DNA from: Aquimonas sp044377145
GTDB lineage: Bacteria > Pseudomonadota > Gammaproteobacteria > Xanthomonadales > Xanthomonadaceae
Direction of reading: 5' to 3'
DNA: 64,000 bases
NCBI RefSeq assembly: GCF_044377145.1
Contig: NZ_JBILJQ010000021.1
Span: 1-64,000, forward strand
The position numbers and the translations under genes were made by a program. The notes beneath the pieces are model-generated. The model had not been told where the DNA came from. It saw only the letters and a list, made by a program, of their open reading frames with translations, and ran no database searches. Below are positions 47,563-55,757 of this stretch, piece by piece (position 1 is the stretch's first letter; each line of letters opens with the position of its first letter).

Positions 47563-48546
47563 ATGAGTGCCGACAGGCCCTGGCGACCGAGTGCAGCGAC
47601 CGAAGCCCTGCGTCTGCGGGCGCGTCTCTATCGCGTGTTGCGTGAGTTCTTTTTCGAACGCAGCGTGCTGGAAGTTGAAACCCCGATATTGTCGGCGGCT
47701 TCCAACACCGATCCGAACATCCGCAGTTTCAGTCTTGAGTACAGCGGGCCGCTGGCCGGCGCCAGCCGAGAGCGGTTCCTGCGTACCTCGCCCGAATTCC
47801 CGTTGAAGCGGCTGCTGGCCTCCGGCTTAGGCGATTGCTACGAACTCGGCCGAGTGTTTCGCGACGGTGAGGCGGGTGGGCGCCACAATCCCGAATTCAC
47901 CATGCTTGAGTGGTATCGGCTCGGTTTCGACCATCATCGATTGATGGACGAAGTCGCCGAGCTTCTGCACTCCGCGTTCGCCTTGGTGGGCCGGTCACTG
48001 GCAACGCGCCGGCTGAGCTATCGCGCCTTGTTTGTCGAAAACCTCGCGCTGGACCCCGTCGTTGCCTCGATCGCCGAGCTGCAGTCGCCCCTGCAGGCGT
48101 TTGGAGTCGAGGCGCGCGATCTGCAGCGCGACGACTGGCTCGATCTGCTGCTGAGCCTGTGCATCGAGCCCAAGCTCGATCCCGCAACGCTTTATCTGGT
48201 GCACGATTTCCCGCCCACCCAATGTGCGCTGGCCCGTCTGGCGGGCGAGGGCGAGGATGCGCATGCCTGCCGTTTCGAGGCCTATGTCGGCGGCGTCGAG
48301 CTGGCCAACGGCTACTGGGAGTTGGCGGACAGTGCCGAGCAGCATCGTCGTTTCGGCGCCGACAACGCGCGACGCGCAGTGCGCGGCGAACGTGAGCTGC
48401 CGATGGATCAGTTGCTGCTGGATGCGATCGAGGCCGGACTGCCGGACTGCGCCGGCGTAGCAATGGGTTTGGATCGACTTTTGATGGTGCTCTTGCAGGC
48501 CGCGAGCATTGACGAGGTGCTGGCCTTTCCCACGGCCCGGGCCTGA
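47563..48546 (+). CDS. epmA: Elongation factor P--(R)-beta-lysine ligase
   Basis: 327 residues, a class II aminoacyl-tRNA synthetase core without the anticodon domain. Motif 2 region: FLRTSPEFPLKRLLASGLGDCYELGRVFRDGE. A later block is ELANGYWELAD, and motif 3 is GVAMGLDRLLMVLL. This is the GenX/PoxA family that attaches beta-lysine to Lys34 of EF-P, which helps ribosomes through proline stretches. It starts 15 bases after lepB, so all three genes probably form one operon. The partner EpmB and EF-P genes are not in the window. Confidence 0.95.
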   Translation: MSADRPWRPSAATEALRLRARLYRVLREFFFERSVLEVETPILSAASNTDPNIRSFSLEYSGPLAGASRERFLRTSPEFPLKRLLASGLGDCYELGRVFRDGEAGGRHNPEFTMLEWYRLGFDHHRLMDEVAELLHSAFALVGRSLATRRLSYRALFVENLALDPVVASIAELQSPLQAFGVEARDLQRDDWLDLLLSLCIEPKLDPATLYLVHDFPPTQCALARLAGEGEDAHACRFEAYVGGVELANGYWELADSAEQHRRFGADNARRAVRGERELPMDQLLLDAIEAGLPDCAGVAMGLDRLLMVLLQAASIDEVLAFPTARA

Positions 48547-48636
48547 AAGTTCAGTCCATGAATCAGATCCCGCGCAGGGCCTCGGCCAGCTCGATGTGCG
48601 GAGGCTCGATCCCGGATGGGGTGATCTCTGCGGGTG

Positions 48637-49038
48637 TTATCGGCCAGCGCGGCTCTGGCGCGCTTTTTCGCGCTCTTCGCGCGGCAGATTGCCGTAGCGC
48701 GACAGGCGGATGCGCAGTTCGTTGTCCTGCTTCGGGAAGTAATCACCGTCGAAGCTGGCGAGGCTGTCGCCGTCGAAGTTGAGCACCAGATTCTTCACTT
48801 CGGGCTCGGAGCCACGCTGCGAGATGGTCGCCAGGTAATCCCAGCGATTCGCATGGAAGGGGTCGCTGACCGAAGGGCTGCCAAGCAGGGACAGCACCTG
48901 GCGCTTGCTCATGCCTTCTTTCAGCTGGGCGACATTGCGTTCGTCCAGCAGGTTGCCCTGGTAGATGTCCACTTTGTAGAGAACGCCGCAGCCAGCGGTT
49001 CCAAGAGCAATCAACAGGGACAGAGCAATCGAGCGCAT
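48637..49038 (-). CDS. bamE: Outer membrane assembly lipoprotein BamE (SmpA/OmlA)
   Basis: 133 residues from ATG 49038, giving the signal peptide MRSIALSLLIALGTAGC with lipobox Cys17. The body has the BamE fold: VDIYQGNLL, QLKEGMSKRQVLSLLGSPSVSDPFH and RWDYLATISQRGSEPEVKNLVLNFDGDSL. It belongs to the BAM complex that folds outer-membrane beta-barrels. It is transcribed divergently from fur across a 146-base shared promoter region, as in Pseudomonas and Xanthomonas. Confidence 0.95.
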   Translation of the reverse strand: MRSIALSLLIALGTAGCGVLYKVDIYQGNLLDERNVAQLKEGMSKRQVLSLLGSPSVSDPFHANRWDYLATISQRGSEPEVKNLVLNFDGDSLASFDGDYFPKQDNELRIRLSRYGNLPREEREKARQSRAGR

Positions 49039-49184
49039 GCGGTGCGGGCTTCCGGGGCGAACAGGCGCCCGATGATACACTGCGACGCCCTGCTGGTCGT
49101 CGCTGCGCAAGGCGCAGCGGGCCTGCATTCAGGCCTGGTTGCGCGCGCTCACCGCGATCGGCCGCTTGTTCAAGGAGACCCCCG

Positions 49185-49586
49185 ATGGAATCGCAGGATC
49201 TGCGCCGCGCCGGCCTCAAGGTGACCCATCCGCGCATGTGCATTCTGGAGGTGCTGGAAGGCGCCAGCCCGCGTCACATGACCGCCGAAGACATCTACAA
49301 GAAGCTGTTGGAGCGCGACGAGGACATCGGACTTGCGACGGTGTATCGGGTGCTGACCCAGTTCGAGGCTGCCGGCCTGGTGATGAAGCACAACTTCGAG
49401 GGCGGCCAGTCTGTGTTCGAGATCGACCGCGGGCACCATCACGACCACATGGTCGACGTCGACTCCGGCAAGGTGATCGAGTTTGTCAGCGAAGAGATCG
49501 AACGCCTGCAGCACGAAATCGCTGCAAAGCACGGTTACGACATTGAGGATCACAGCCTCGTGCTGTATGTGCGCAAGAAGCGGTGA
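49185..49586 (+). CDS. fur: Ferric uptake regulator
   Basis: 133 residues. Winged-helix DNA-binding domain (residues 1-83; MTAEDIYKKLLERDEDIGLATVYRVLTQF) and a dimerisation domain with the metal-binding RGHHHDHMVDVDSGKVIEF. The cysteines of the structural CxxC zinc site of E. coli Fur are absent: where E. coli has two, it reads MVDVDS. C20 (RMCILE) is the only cysteine. Remembered Xanthomonas Fur sequences share this, so it is a lineage trait. It represses iron-uptake genes when Fe(II) is present. bamE is divergent upstream. Confidence 0.96.
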   Translation: MESQDLRRAGLKVTHPRMCILEVLEGASPRHMTAEDIYKKLLERDEDIGLATVYRVLTQFEAAGLVMKHNFEGGQSVFEIDRGHHHDHMVDVDSGKVIEFVSEEIERLQHEIAAKHGYDIEDHSLVLYVRKKR

Positions 49587-49930
49587 TTGGGGATTCGGGA
49601 ATGGCCGGGTAGGGTGTCTGCGCTCTGGAACTCGACCACGCTTCGGCCGGCGGTCTGAAGCGGGATCCGAATCGCGGGCTGGACTTGCCTAGTTTGCGAG
49701 TGACGCGAAACACATTGCGCAGCATGGCCGTCTAGCAGCCTGTCGGGCTTTGGGGGTCGAGGTGAGAATCTGACTGCGCGAGGACACTTTTTCGACGATT
49801 CGCGGGCCGAGTGGGCTCTCTTGGTCAAGAATCGGCGGCTAGTGGACCGTGCAGGCGGATTTGCAGCCCGGCCAACCAAAATCCGACAGGCTGCTAGGCT
49901 CGCCCCGCCAGCGCGTCCCTCGGCGAATCC
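49587..49930. other. Intergenic region with heptamer repeats and MITE
   Basis: About 340 bases between fur and recN (convergent). It holds a MITE-like element (listed separately). Degenerate GGGATTC/GAATCCC-type heptamers occur at both ends (49589-49602 and 49926-49952). No gene was seen. Confidence 0.6.
49732..49897. mobile_element. 166-bp MITE-like element with 22-bp terminal inverted repeats
   Basis: The left end (49732-49753) begins CTAGCAGCCTGTCGGG. The right end (49876-49897) is its reverse complement with two mismatches over 22 bases. The outermost CTAG occurs at both ends and, being its own complement, may be a duplicated target site. The interior has no reading frame. This is a non-autonomous transposable element whose ends recall insertion sequences with TAGCAGCCTG termini; the parent family is not proven. 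Confidence 0.75.
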
Positions 49931-51625
49931 CTAATCCCCACTCCCCAATCCCGCGCGCGCAGCGCACGCAAGCATCTGCGTCGCGTGCGCCCGCGTGGTT
50001 TCAGTGATCTCGACGCCGCCGAGCATGCGGGCGATTTCTTCCACGCGGTCCTCGGGGCTCAGGCGCTTGGGCGCACTGACGGTGACACCGTCACGCTCGC
50101 CCTTGCGCACGCTGTAGTGGTGATGGCCCTGCGCGGCGACCTGGGGCAGATGGGTCACGCACATCACCTGACGCTCGCGGCCGAGTGCGCGCAGCTTCTG
50201 GCCGACGATTTCAGCCACGGCGCCACCGATGCCGGTATCGACCTCGTCGAACACCATGGTGGGGGTCGGGTCTATGCCGAGGGTCGCCACTTCAATCGCC
50301 AGGCTGATGCGCGAAAGCTCGCCGCCTGAGGCGGTGCGCCGCAGCGGTTTCGGCGGCTGGCCTGCATTGGCGGCCACCAGAAACTCCACCCGCTCGGCGC
50401 CCAGCGGGGACGGCTCGGGGTCGGGCAGGGCATCAAGCTGGATCTGCAACTGGCCGCCGGCCATGCCGAGCTCGGCCATCAGTAGCGATACCTCGCGGCT
50501 CAGGGTCTGTGCAAACTCTCGACGCCGCTTCGAGAGTTTGGCCGCGGTCTTGGCCCAGTCGCTGGCGATGGCCTGCATGCGGGTATCGATCTTGGCGATC
50601 GCGCTGCCGGCTTCTTCGAGCTCCTCGATCTCGGCGCTCAGCGCATCGGCGCAGTCCTTCAGCGCAGACGGATCAACTCGATGGCGACGACCCAGGTCAT
50701 GCAGGCGGCCGAGCCGGGTTTCGATCTCGTGTAGGCGGCCGGGATCGAGATCCAGGTTGTCCTGGACCTGGTTGATCAGAGCGCCGGCCTCGGTCGCCTG
50801 GAGTGAGGCGGAGTCCAGCAGTTCGGAGGCTTCTCGCAGGCGCGGCTCGTGCTCGCTGAAGCGGGCCAGATCCGTCGCGGTCTGACGCAGGCTGCGGATC
50901 AGATCAAAGCCATCTTCGCCCTCGATGCGCGCCACCGCGCGGGCACAGGCTTCGATCAGGCTGCTGGCATTGGCCAGGCGGCGATGGGTCTGGATCAGTT
51001 CGGCGTAGGCCTCCGCCGACAGCGCCTCGGCGCTCAATTCGCCCAGCTGATGACGCAGCAGCTCCAGCCGTGGCCCGGGGTCGGTCGCGGCGCCTGCCAG
51101 CTGCTCGCGGCGCCGTTTCAGCTGCTGCCATTCGACGGCGGCGGCGCGCACCGGCTGCAGCGCCTCGGCATTGCGCGCAAAGCCGTCCAGCAGGCCGAGT
51201 TGCTGGGTGCGGTCGAGCAGGGCCTGGTGTTCGTGCTGGCCATGGATCTCGACCAGAAAGCCGGCGAGCTCACCGAGTTGGCTGACAGTCGCCGGGCGAC
51301 CGTTGATCCAGGTCTTGGAGCCGCCGTCGGCGCGCACGATCCGACGCAGAGCGCACTCGCCGTCCTCATCCAACTCCTGCTCTCGCAGCCAGGCCAGAGC
51401 CGGGCTGTCATCGGGCAGACGGAAGGTCGCCGACAGCTCGGCTCGTTCGGCGCCGTGGCGCACGGCGCTGGCGTCGGCACGGGCGCCGGTCAGCAGCAGC
51501 AGGGCATCGACCAGCAGCGACTTGCCCGCGCCGGTCTCGCCGGAAATCACGGTCAGGCCCCGATCGAGCTGGAGCTCGACCTCGCTGACGATGGCGAAGT
51601 CCTTGACGAACAGGGAACTCAACAT
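49931..51625 (-). CDS. recN: DNA repair protein RecN
   Basis: 564 residues. SMC-like ATPase: Walker A GETGAGKS (30-37), a long coiled coil with a central break, the ABC-type signature ASGGELSRISLAIEVA and Walker B MVFDEVDTGIGG near the C-terminus. It acts in double-strand-break repair by gathering and joining DNA ends. It is convergent to fur and divergent from hrcA, the common order in gammaproteobacteria. The first Met is at the standard N-terminus (MLSSLFVKDFAIV). Confidence 0.96.
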   Translation of the reverse strand: MLSSLFVKDFAIVSEVELQLDRGLTVISGETGAGKSLLVDALLLLTGARADASAVRHGAERAELSATFRLPDDSPALAWLREQELDEDGECALRRIVRADGGSKTWINGRPATVSQLGELAGFLVEIHGQHEHQALLDRTQQLGLLDGFARNAEALQPVRAAAVEWQQLKRRREQLAGAATDPGPRLELLRHQLGELSAEALSAEAYAELIQTHRRLANASSLIEACARAVARIEGEDGFDLIRSLRQTATDLARFSEHEPRLREASELLDSASLQATEAGALINQVQDNLDLDPGRLHEIETRLGRLHDLGRRHRVDPSALKDCADALSAEIEELEEAGSAIAKIDTRMQAIASDWAKTAAKLSKRRREFAQTLSREVSLLMAELGMAGGQLQIQLDALPDPEPSPLGAERVEFLVAANAGQPPKPLRRTASGGELSRISLAIEVATLGIDPTPTMVFDEVDTGIGGAVAEIVGQKLRALGRERQVMCVTHLPQVAAQGHHHYSVRKGERDGVTVSAPKRLSPEDRVEEIARMLGGVEITETTRAHATQMLACAARAGLGSGD

Positions 51626-51824
51626 GAAATGGTCCGTAGACGACGCATTGAACCGCCTTGCACAAGGGCGCGAACGCTAGCATGCGGGGACAGGGGCGCC
51701 AATACGGCGGCCGCGTTCCGGGCCGCGCTCGACGGAATGGCTGCCGCGTTGCGGACTGCGGCCCAAAGCACCGCGACCAAGGGCTGTAGCGGTATCCGTT
51801 TGCTGCGCGCCGCCCGTGTTGACA

Positions 51825-51854
51825 CTTGCCAGCGACCCGCCAAGGCCTTATGTA
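51825..51854 (+). promoter_or_regulatory. Candidate heat-shock (sigma-32 type) promoter of hrcA operon
   Basis: CTTGCC (51825-51830), 15 bases, then CCTTATGTA (51846-51854) compares with the sigma-32 pattern CTTGAA-N13-15-CCCCATNTA. A TTGACA also occurs at 51819 but lacks a -10 box at the right distance. It lies nine bases before the hrcA ATG, so it would give a near-leaderless mRNA. I found no CIRCE (TTAGCACTC-N9-GAGTGCTAA) in front of the gene. Confidence 0.45.
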
Positions 51855-51862
51855 TCAACTCA

Positions 51863-52909
51863 ATGAATCGCCCCGCTTTCCAGCTTGATAGTCGTGCCCG
51901 CAGCCTGCTGCGCGCCCTGATCGCCCAGTACATCCGCGACGGCGAGCCGGTGGGCTCGCGTACCTTGGCCAAGCACTCGGGCATGGATCTCAGCCCGGCC
52001 ACCATCCGCAACGTGATGGCGGATCTCGAAGACTTCGGCCTGGTTGCCACCCCGCACACCTCGGCCGGGCGAGTGCCCACCTCGCAGGGCTATCGGCTGT
52101 TTGTCGACAGCCTGCTGCAGGTCAAGCCGTTGGAGGCCCCCGAGATCGACCTGCTGCGGCAGGGCCTTTCGCCTTCGCTCGGCACCCAGGGCCTGCTCAA
52201 CAATGTCTCCGAGCTGCTGTCGGCGGCAACCCACTTCGTCGGCATGGTGACGGTGCCGCGACGCGAGCAGTTCGCGTTTCGCCACATCGATTTCGTGCCG
52301 CTGGATGCGCAGCGCGTGCTGGTGATCCTTGTGTTCACCGACAACGAGGTGCAGAACCGCATCCTGAGCACGCGCAGGCCCTACACCGCCTCCGAGCTGG
52401 AGCAGACTTCCAACTATCTGAACTCGAACTTCGCGGGGCGTCCGCTGGGTGAAGTGCGGACCCAGCTGGTGCGCGAGCTGAAGGACACCCGCAGCGAGAT
52501 GGACGTGATCCTGTCGGCTGCAGTGGAAGTGGCGGAGGGCGCGTTCGGTGTCCCTGATGATGTGCTGGTCACTGGTCACACCCGCCTGATGGGTGTGCAG
52601 GACCTGTCCGACCTCGACCGCCTGCGCGATCTGTTCGATGCCTTCACCCGCAAGCGCGAGCTGCTGCAGCTGCTGGAAGGCTGCGCTTCGGCCGAGGGCG
52701 TGCGCCTGTTCATCGGTGAAGAATCCGGCCTCGCCCCGTTCGGCGGCTGCAGCCTGGTCACCGCTCCCTATTGCGCTGACGGCAAGGTGCTCGGCGTGCT
52801 TGGCGTGATCGGGCCGACCCGCATGGCCTATGAGCGGGTGATTCCGATGGTGCAAGCGACCGCCAATGTGTTGGGTGTGGCCTTGAATCGAGCGCAGCAG
52901 GCCCAATAA
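51863..52909 (+). CDS. hrcA: Heat-inducible transcription repressor HrcA
   Basis: 348 residues from the ATG at 51863; the frame is open far upstream but runs antisense to recN. N-terminal winged helix: SRTLAKHSGMDLSPATIRNVMADLEDFGLVATPHTSAGRVPT, the HrcA signature. A GAF-like domain and the C-terminal domain (PYCADGKVLGVLGVIGPTRMAYERVIPMV) follow. HrcA represses class I heat-shock genes through CIRCE and needs GroEL for activity. It heads the hrcA-grpE-dnaK-dnaJ cluster. In this window its own operon shows no CIRCE, so its targets, such as groESL, are probably elsewhere. Confidence 0.95.
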   Translation: MNRPAFQLDSRARSLLRALIAQYIRDGEPVGSRTLAKHSGMDLSPATIRNVMADLEDFGLVATPHTSAGRVPTSQGYRLFVDSLLQVKPLEAPEIDLLRQGLSPSLGTQGLLNNVSELLSAATHFVGMVTVPRREQFAFRHIDFVPLDAQRVLVILVFTDNEVQNRILSTRRPYTASELEQTSNYLNSNFAGRPLGEVRTQLVRELKDTRSEMDVILSAAVEVAEGAFGVPDDVLVTGHTRLMGVQDLSDLDRLRDLFDAFTRKRELLQLLEGCASAEGVRLFIGEESGLAPFGGCSLVTAPYCADGKVLGVLGVIGPTRMAYERVIPMVQATANVLGVALNRAQQAQ

Positions 52910-52960
52910 AGCCCCCGTCGCGGGGCCTCTGCTCAAGTTGCGGAGCCCCGTCACGGGGGA
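52910..52960 (+). other. Tandem small hairpins between hrcA and grpE
   Basis: Two similar GC hairpins, GCCCC-loop-GGGGC (52911-52926) and CCCCG-TCA-CGGGG (52946-52958), follow directly after the hrcA stop. There is no T-run, so they look more like an mRNA processing or stability site, or a partial attenuator, than a true terminator. Confidence 0.45.
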
Positions 52961-53054
52961 ACTCTACCGCCTCGGGCTCAACCGCCCGGATCTGCCGGCT
53001 ACGTTGCTGGCTTCCCGTATGCGTCCAAATCACCCAGAACCCGCAGGAGACTCC

Positions 53055-53570
53055 ATGAGCCAGGAACCCCAGTCCGTCGACAGCGCTGCGCAGGAAGCTT
53101 CAGAACCGCGCAGCGAGGTCGAACTGCTGTCGGCGCGGATCGACGAGCTGCAGCTCGCCCTGATCGGCGCGCGCGAAGAGCAGCTGCGCGAGCGCGCCGA
53201 CCTGGAGAACCAGCGCAAGCGCCTGCTGCGCGACGTCGAACACGCGCGCAAGTTCGCCAATGAGCGCCTGCTCGGCGACCTGCTGCCGGTGCTGGACGCG
53301 CTGGAGCGCGGCATCGACGCCGCCGGCGTCGGTTCGGCGGTCAGCGAAGGTCTGGCCCTGACCCAGCGCGAGCTGATCAAGGTCGCCGAAACCAATGGCC
53401 TGAGCACGCTCGACCCGGTCGGCAAGCCGTTCAACCCCGAGCACCATCAGGCCATCAGCATGCAGCCGAGTGCGGAGCATCCGTCCGGCACCGTGCTGCA
53501 GGTGTTCCAGAAGGGCTACCTGCTCAATGAACGGCTGCTGCGCCCGGCGATGGTCGTGGTCAGCCAATAA
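53055..53570 (+). CDS. grpE: Nucleotide exchange factor GrpE
   Basis: 171 residues from ATG 53055 (CAGGAG ribosome site). An acidic N-terminus and a long coiled coil (EVELLSARIDELQLALIGAREEQ to VEHARKFANERLL) are followed by the C-terminal beta domain signature PVGKPFNPEHHQAISMQPS and GTVLQVFQKGYLLNERLLRPAMVVVS. It speeds ADP release from DnaK and acts as a thermosensor. Its place between hrcA and dnaK is standard. Confidence 0.96.
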   Translation: MSQEPQSVDSAAQEASEPRSEVELLSARIDELQLALIGAREEQLRERADLENQRKRLLRDVEHARKFANERLLGDLLPVLDALERGIDAAGVGSAVSEGLALTQRELIKVAETNGLSTLDPVGKPFNPEHHQAISMQPSAEHPSGTVLQVFQKGYLLNERLLRPAMVVVSQ

Positions 53571-53679
53571 GCCTTCCCGGCGGTGGCTGCGCTTGAAACG
53601 CTAAAACCATCGCCCCATGTAGCGAACCAGTGAAGGCCCGGTCCCGGGCCACGCAAGCAAAATCAAAAGGAGCACACCC

Positions 53680-55590
53680 ATGGGCAAGATCATCGGTATC
53701 GACCTCGGCACCACCAACTCCTGCGTGGCCGTGATGGAAGGCGGCCAGGCCAAGGTCATCGAAAACTCGGAAGGCGACCGCACCACGCCCTCCATCGTCG
53801 CCTTCACCAAGGACGGCGAGACTCTCGTCGGCGCCTCGGCCAAGCGCCAGGGCGTTACCAACCCGAAGAACACCTTCTACGCGGTGAAGCGCTTGATCGG
53901 CCGCAAGTTCACTGACGCCGAAGTGAAGAAGGACCTTGACCTGGTGCCCTACGGCATCGTCGCCCACGACAACGGCGACGCCTGGGTGTCAACTCTGGAC
54001 GGCCGTCGCATGGCGCCGCCGCAGATCAGCGCCGAAGTGCTGGCGAAGATGAAGAAAACCGCTGAGGACTACCTCGGCGAAAAGGTCACCGAAGCCGTTA
54101 TCACGGTACCGGCCTACTTCAACGACAGTCAGCGCCAAGCCACCAAGGACGCCGGCAAGATCGCCGGGCTCGACGTCAAGCGCATCATCAACGAGCCCAC
54201 CGCTGCGGCGCTGGCCTATGGTCTCGACAAGAAGGGCGGCGACCGCAAGATCGTCGTGTATGACCTGGGCGGCGGCACCTTCGATGTGTCGATCATCGAG
54301 ATCGCCGAAGTCGACGGTGAGAAGCAGTTCGAAGTGCTGGCGACCAATGGCGACACCTTCCTGGGTGGCGAAGACTTCGACATGCGCGTCATCGACTATC
54401 TCGTCGAGGAATTCCAGAAGGACCAGGGCATCGACCTGCGTAAGGATCCGCTGGCTCTGCAGCGCCTGAAGGACGCTGCCGAGCGCGCCAAGATCGAGCT
54501 CTCCACCAGCCAACAGACCGAAGTCAACCTGCCGTACATCACCGCAGACGCAGCCGGCCCGAAGCACCTCAGCATCAAGCTGACCCGCGCCAAGCTCGAA
54601 GCCCTGGTAGAGGAACTCGTCAAGCGCACCATTGAACCCTGCAAGATCGCTGTGAAAGACGCCGGCCTGCGCATGAGCGACATCAGCGAGGTGATCCTGG
54701 TCGGTGGCCAGACCCGCATGCCGCGCGTGCAGGCGGCGGTCACCGAGTTCTTCGGCAAGGAGCCGCGCAAGGACGTCAACCCCGATGAGGCCGTGGCGAT
54801 CGGTGCGGCGGTGCAGGGCGGTGTGCTGTCCGGTGCGGTCAAGGACGTGCTGCTGCTCGACGTGACCCCGCTGTCGCTGGGCATCGAGACCTTGGGCGGG
54901 GTGTTCACCAAGCTGATCGAGAAGAACACCACGGTGCCGACCAAGGCCTCGCAGACCTTTTCGACCGCCGAAGACAACCAGACCGCAGTCACCGTGCACG
55001 TGCTGCAGGGCGAGCGCGAGCAGGCCAAGTTCAACAAGTCGCTGGCCAAGTTCGACCTGACCGGCATCGAGTCCGCCCCGCGCGGCAACCCGCAGGTCGA
55101 AGTGAGCTTCGACATCGATGCCAACGGCATCCTGCATGTGTCGGCCAAGGACAAAAAGACCGGCAAGGAGCAGCGCGTCGAGATCAAGGCCGGTTCGGGC
55201 CTGTCCGAGGACGAGATCGCACGCATGGTCAACGATGCCGAAGCCAACCGCGAGGAAGACAAGCGCTTCCACGAGCTGGTCGGCGCACGCAACCAGGCCG
55301 ATGCGCTGATCCACAGCACCCGCGCGGCGATCAAGGAACACGGCGGCAAGGTCGGCGGCGAAGCGATCGCCAAGATTGAAGCGGCCCTGTCGGATCTGGA
55401 AACCGCGATGAAGGGCGACGACAAGGCGCAGATCGAAGCCAAGACCAAGGCGCTGGAAGCCGTGGCACAGCCGCTGGCGGCTGCCGCATCCGGTGGTGGT
55501 GGCAGCGGCGATGCCGGCCCGCAGGCCAGCGCGGCCCAGGACGACGTGGTCGATGCCGAGTTCACCGAGGTCAAGGACGACAAGAAGTGA
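53680..55590 (+). CDS. dnaK: Chaperone DnaK (Hsp70)
   Basis: 636 residues, with a strong AAGGAG ribosome site. Nucleotide-binding domain: MGKIIGIDLGTTNSCVAVMEGG, the Hsp70 signatures VYDLGGGTFDVSIIE and VILVGGQTRMP. The substrate-binding domain contains LLDVTPLSLGIETLGG and the lid; the C-terminal end is Gly/Ser-rich followed by the conserved acidic tail VVDAEFTEVKDDKK. It binds unfolded peptides in an ATP cycle with DnaJ and GrpE. Confidence 0.98.
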   Translation: MGKIIGIDLGTTNSCVAVMEGGQAKVIENSEGDRTTPSIVAFTKDGETLVGASAKRQGVTNPKNTFYAVKRLIGRKFTDAEVKKDLDLVPYGIVAHDNGDAWVSTLDGRRMAPPQISAEVLAKMKKTAEDYLGEKVTEAVITVPAYFNDSQRQATKDAGKIAGLDVKRIINEPTAAALAYGLDKKGGDRKIVVYDLGGGTFDVSIIEIAEVDGEKQFEVLATNGDTFLGGEDFDMRVIDYLVEEFQKDQGIDLRKDPLALQRLKDAAERAKIELSTSQQTEVNLPYITADAAGPKHLSIKLTRAKLEALVEELVKRTIEPCKIAVKDAGLRMSDISEVILVGGQTRMPRVQAAVTEFFGKEPRKDVNPDEAVAIGAAVQGGVLSGAVKDVLLLDVTPLSLGIETLGGVFTKLIEKNTTVPTKASQTFSTAEDNQTAVTVHVLQGEREQAKFNKSLAKFDLTGIESAPRGNPQVEVSFDIDANGILHVSAKDKKTGKEQRVEIKAGSGLSEDEIARMVNDAEANREEDKRFHELVGARNQADALIHSTRAAIKEHGGKVGGEAIAKIEAALSDLETAMKGDDKAQIEAKTKALEAVAQPLAAAASGGGGSGDAGPQASAAQDDVVDAEFTEVKDDKK

Positions 55591-55597
55591 TTTGAAG

Positions 55598-55752
55598 CCG
55601 GGAATCGGCAATGGGGAGTCGGGAATCGTGAAGGCGACCCGGCTCCCCGTTTCCATTTCTGGCTGCTGCAACCGGTCGAGCTGGATCGGTGAGCGCTGCG
55701 TGTCGGCTGATTTCTCGGCTCCGACGATTCCCCATTCCCGATTTCCGATTCC
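55598..55752. repeat. Inverted heptamer-repeat cluster between dnaK and dnaJ
   Basis: The two ends of the dnaK-dnaJ gap carry degenerate GGGAATCGG-type heptamers in opposite orientation (GGGAATCGG at 55600-55608 and GGGAATCG at 55621-55628 on one side; CGATTCCC at 55727-55734 and CGATTCCC at 55746-55753 on the other). They could pair over about 25 bases in the mRNA. The same heptamers occur in other intergenic regions of the window. Confidence 0.7.
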
Positions 55753-55757
55753 CAGCC

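Noticed and set aside
50849..51862. N-terminal extension of the hrcA frame
   Set aside because: It runs antisense to recN; the HrcA family begins at the ATG at 51863.
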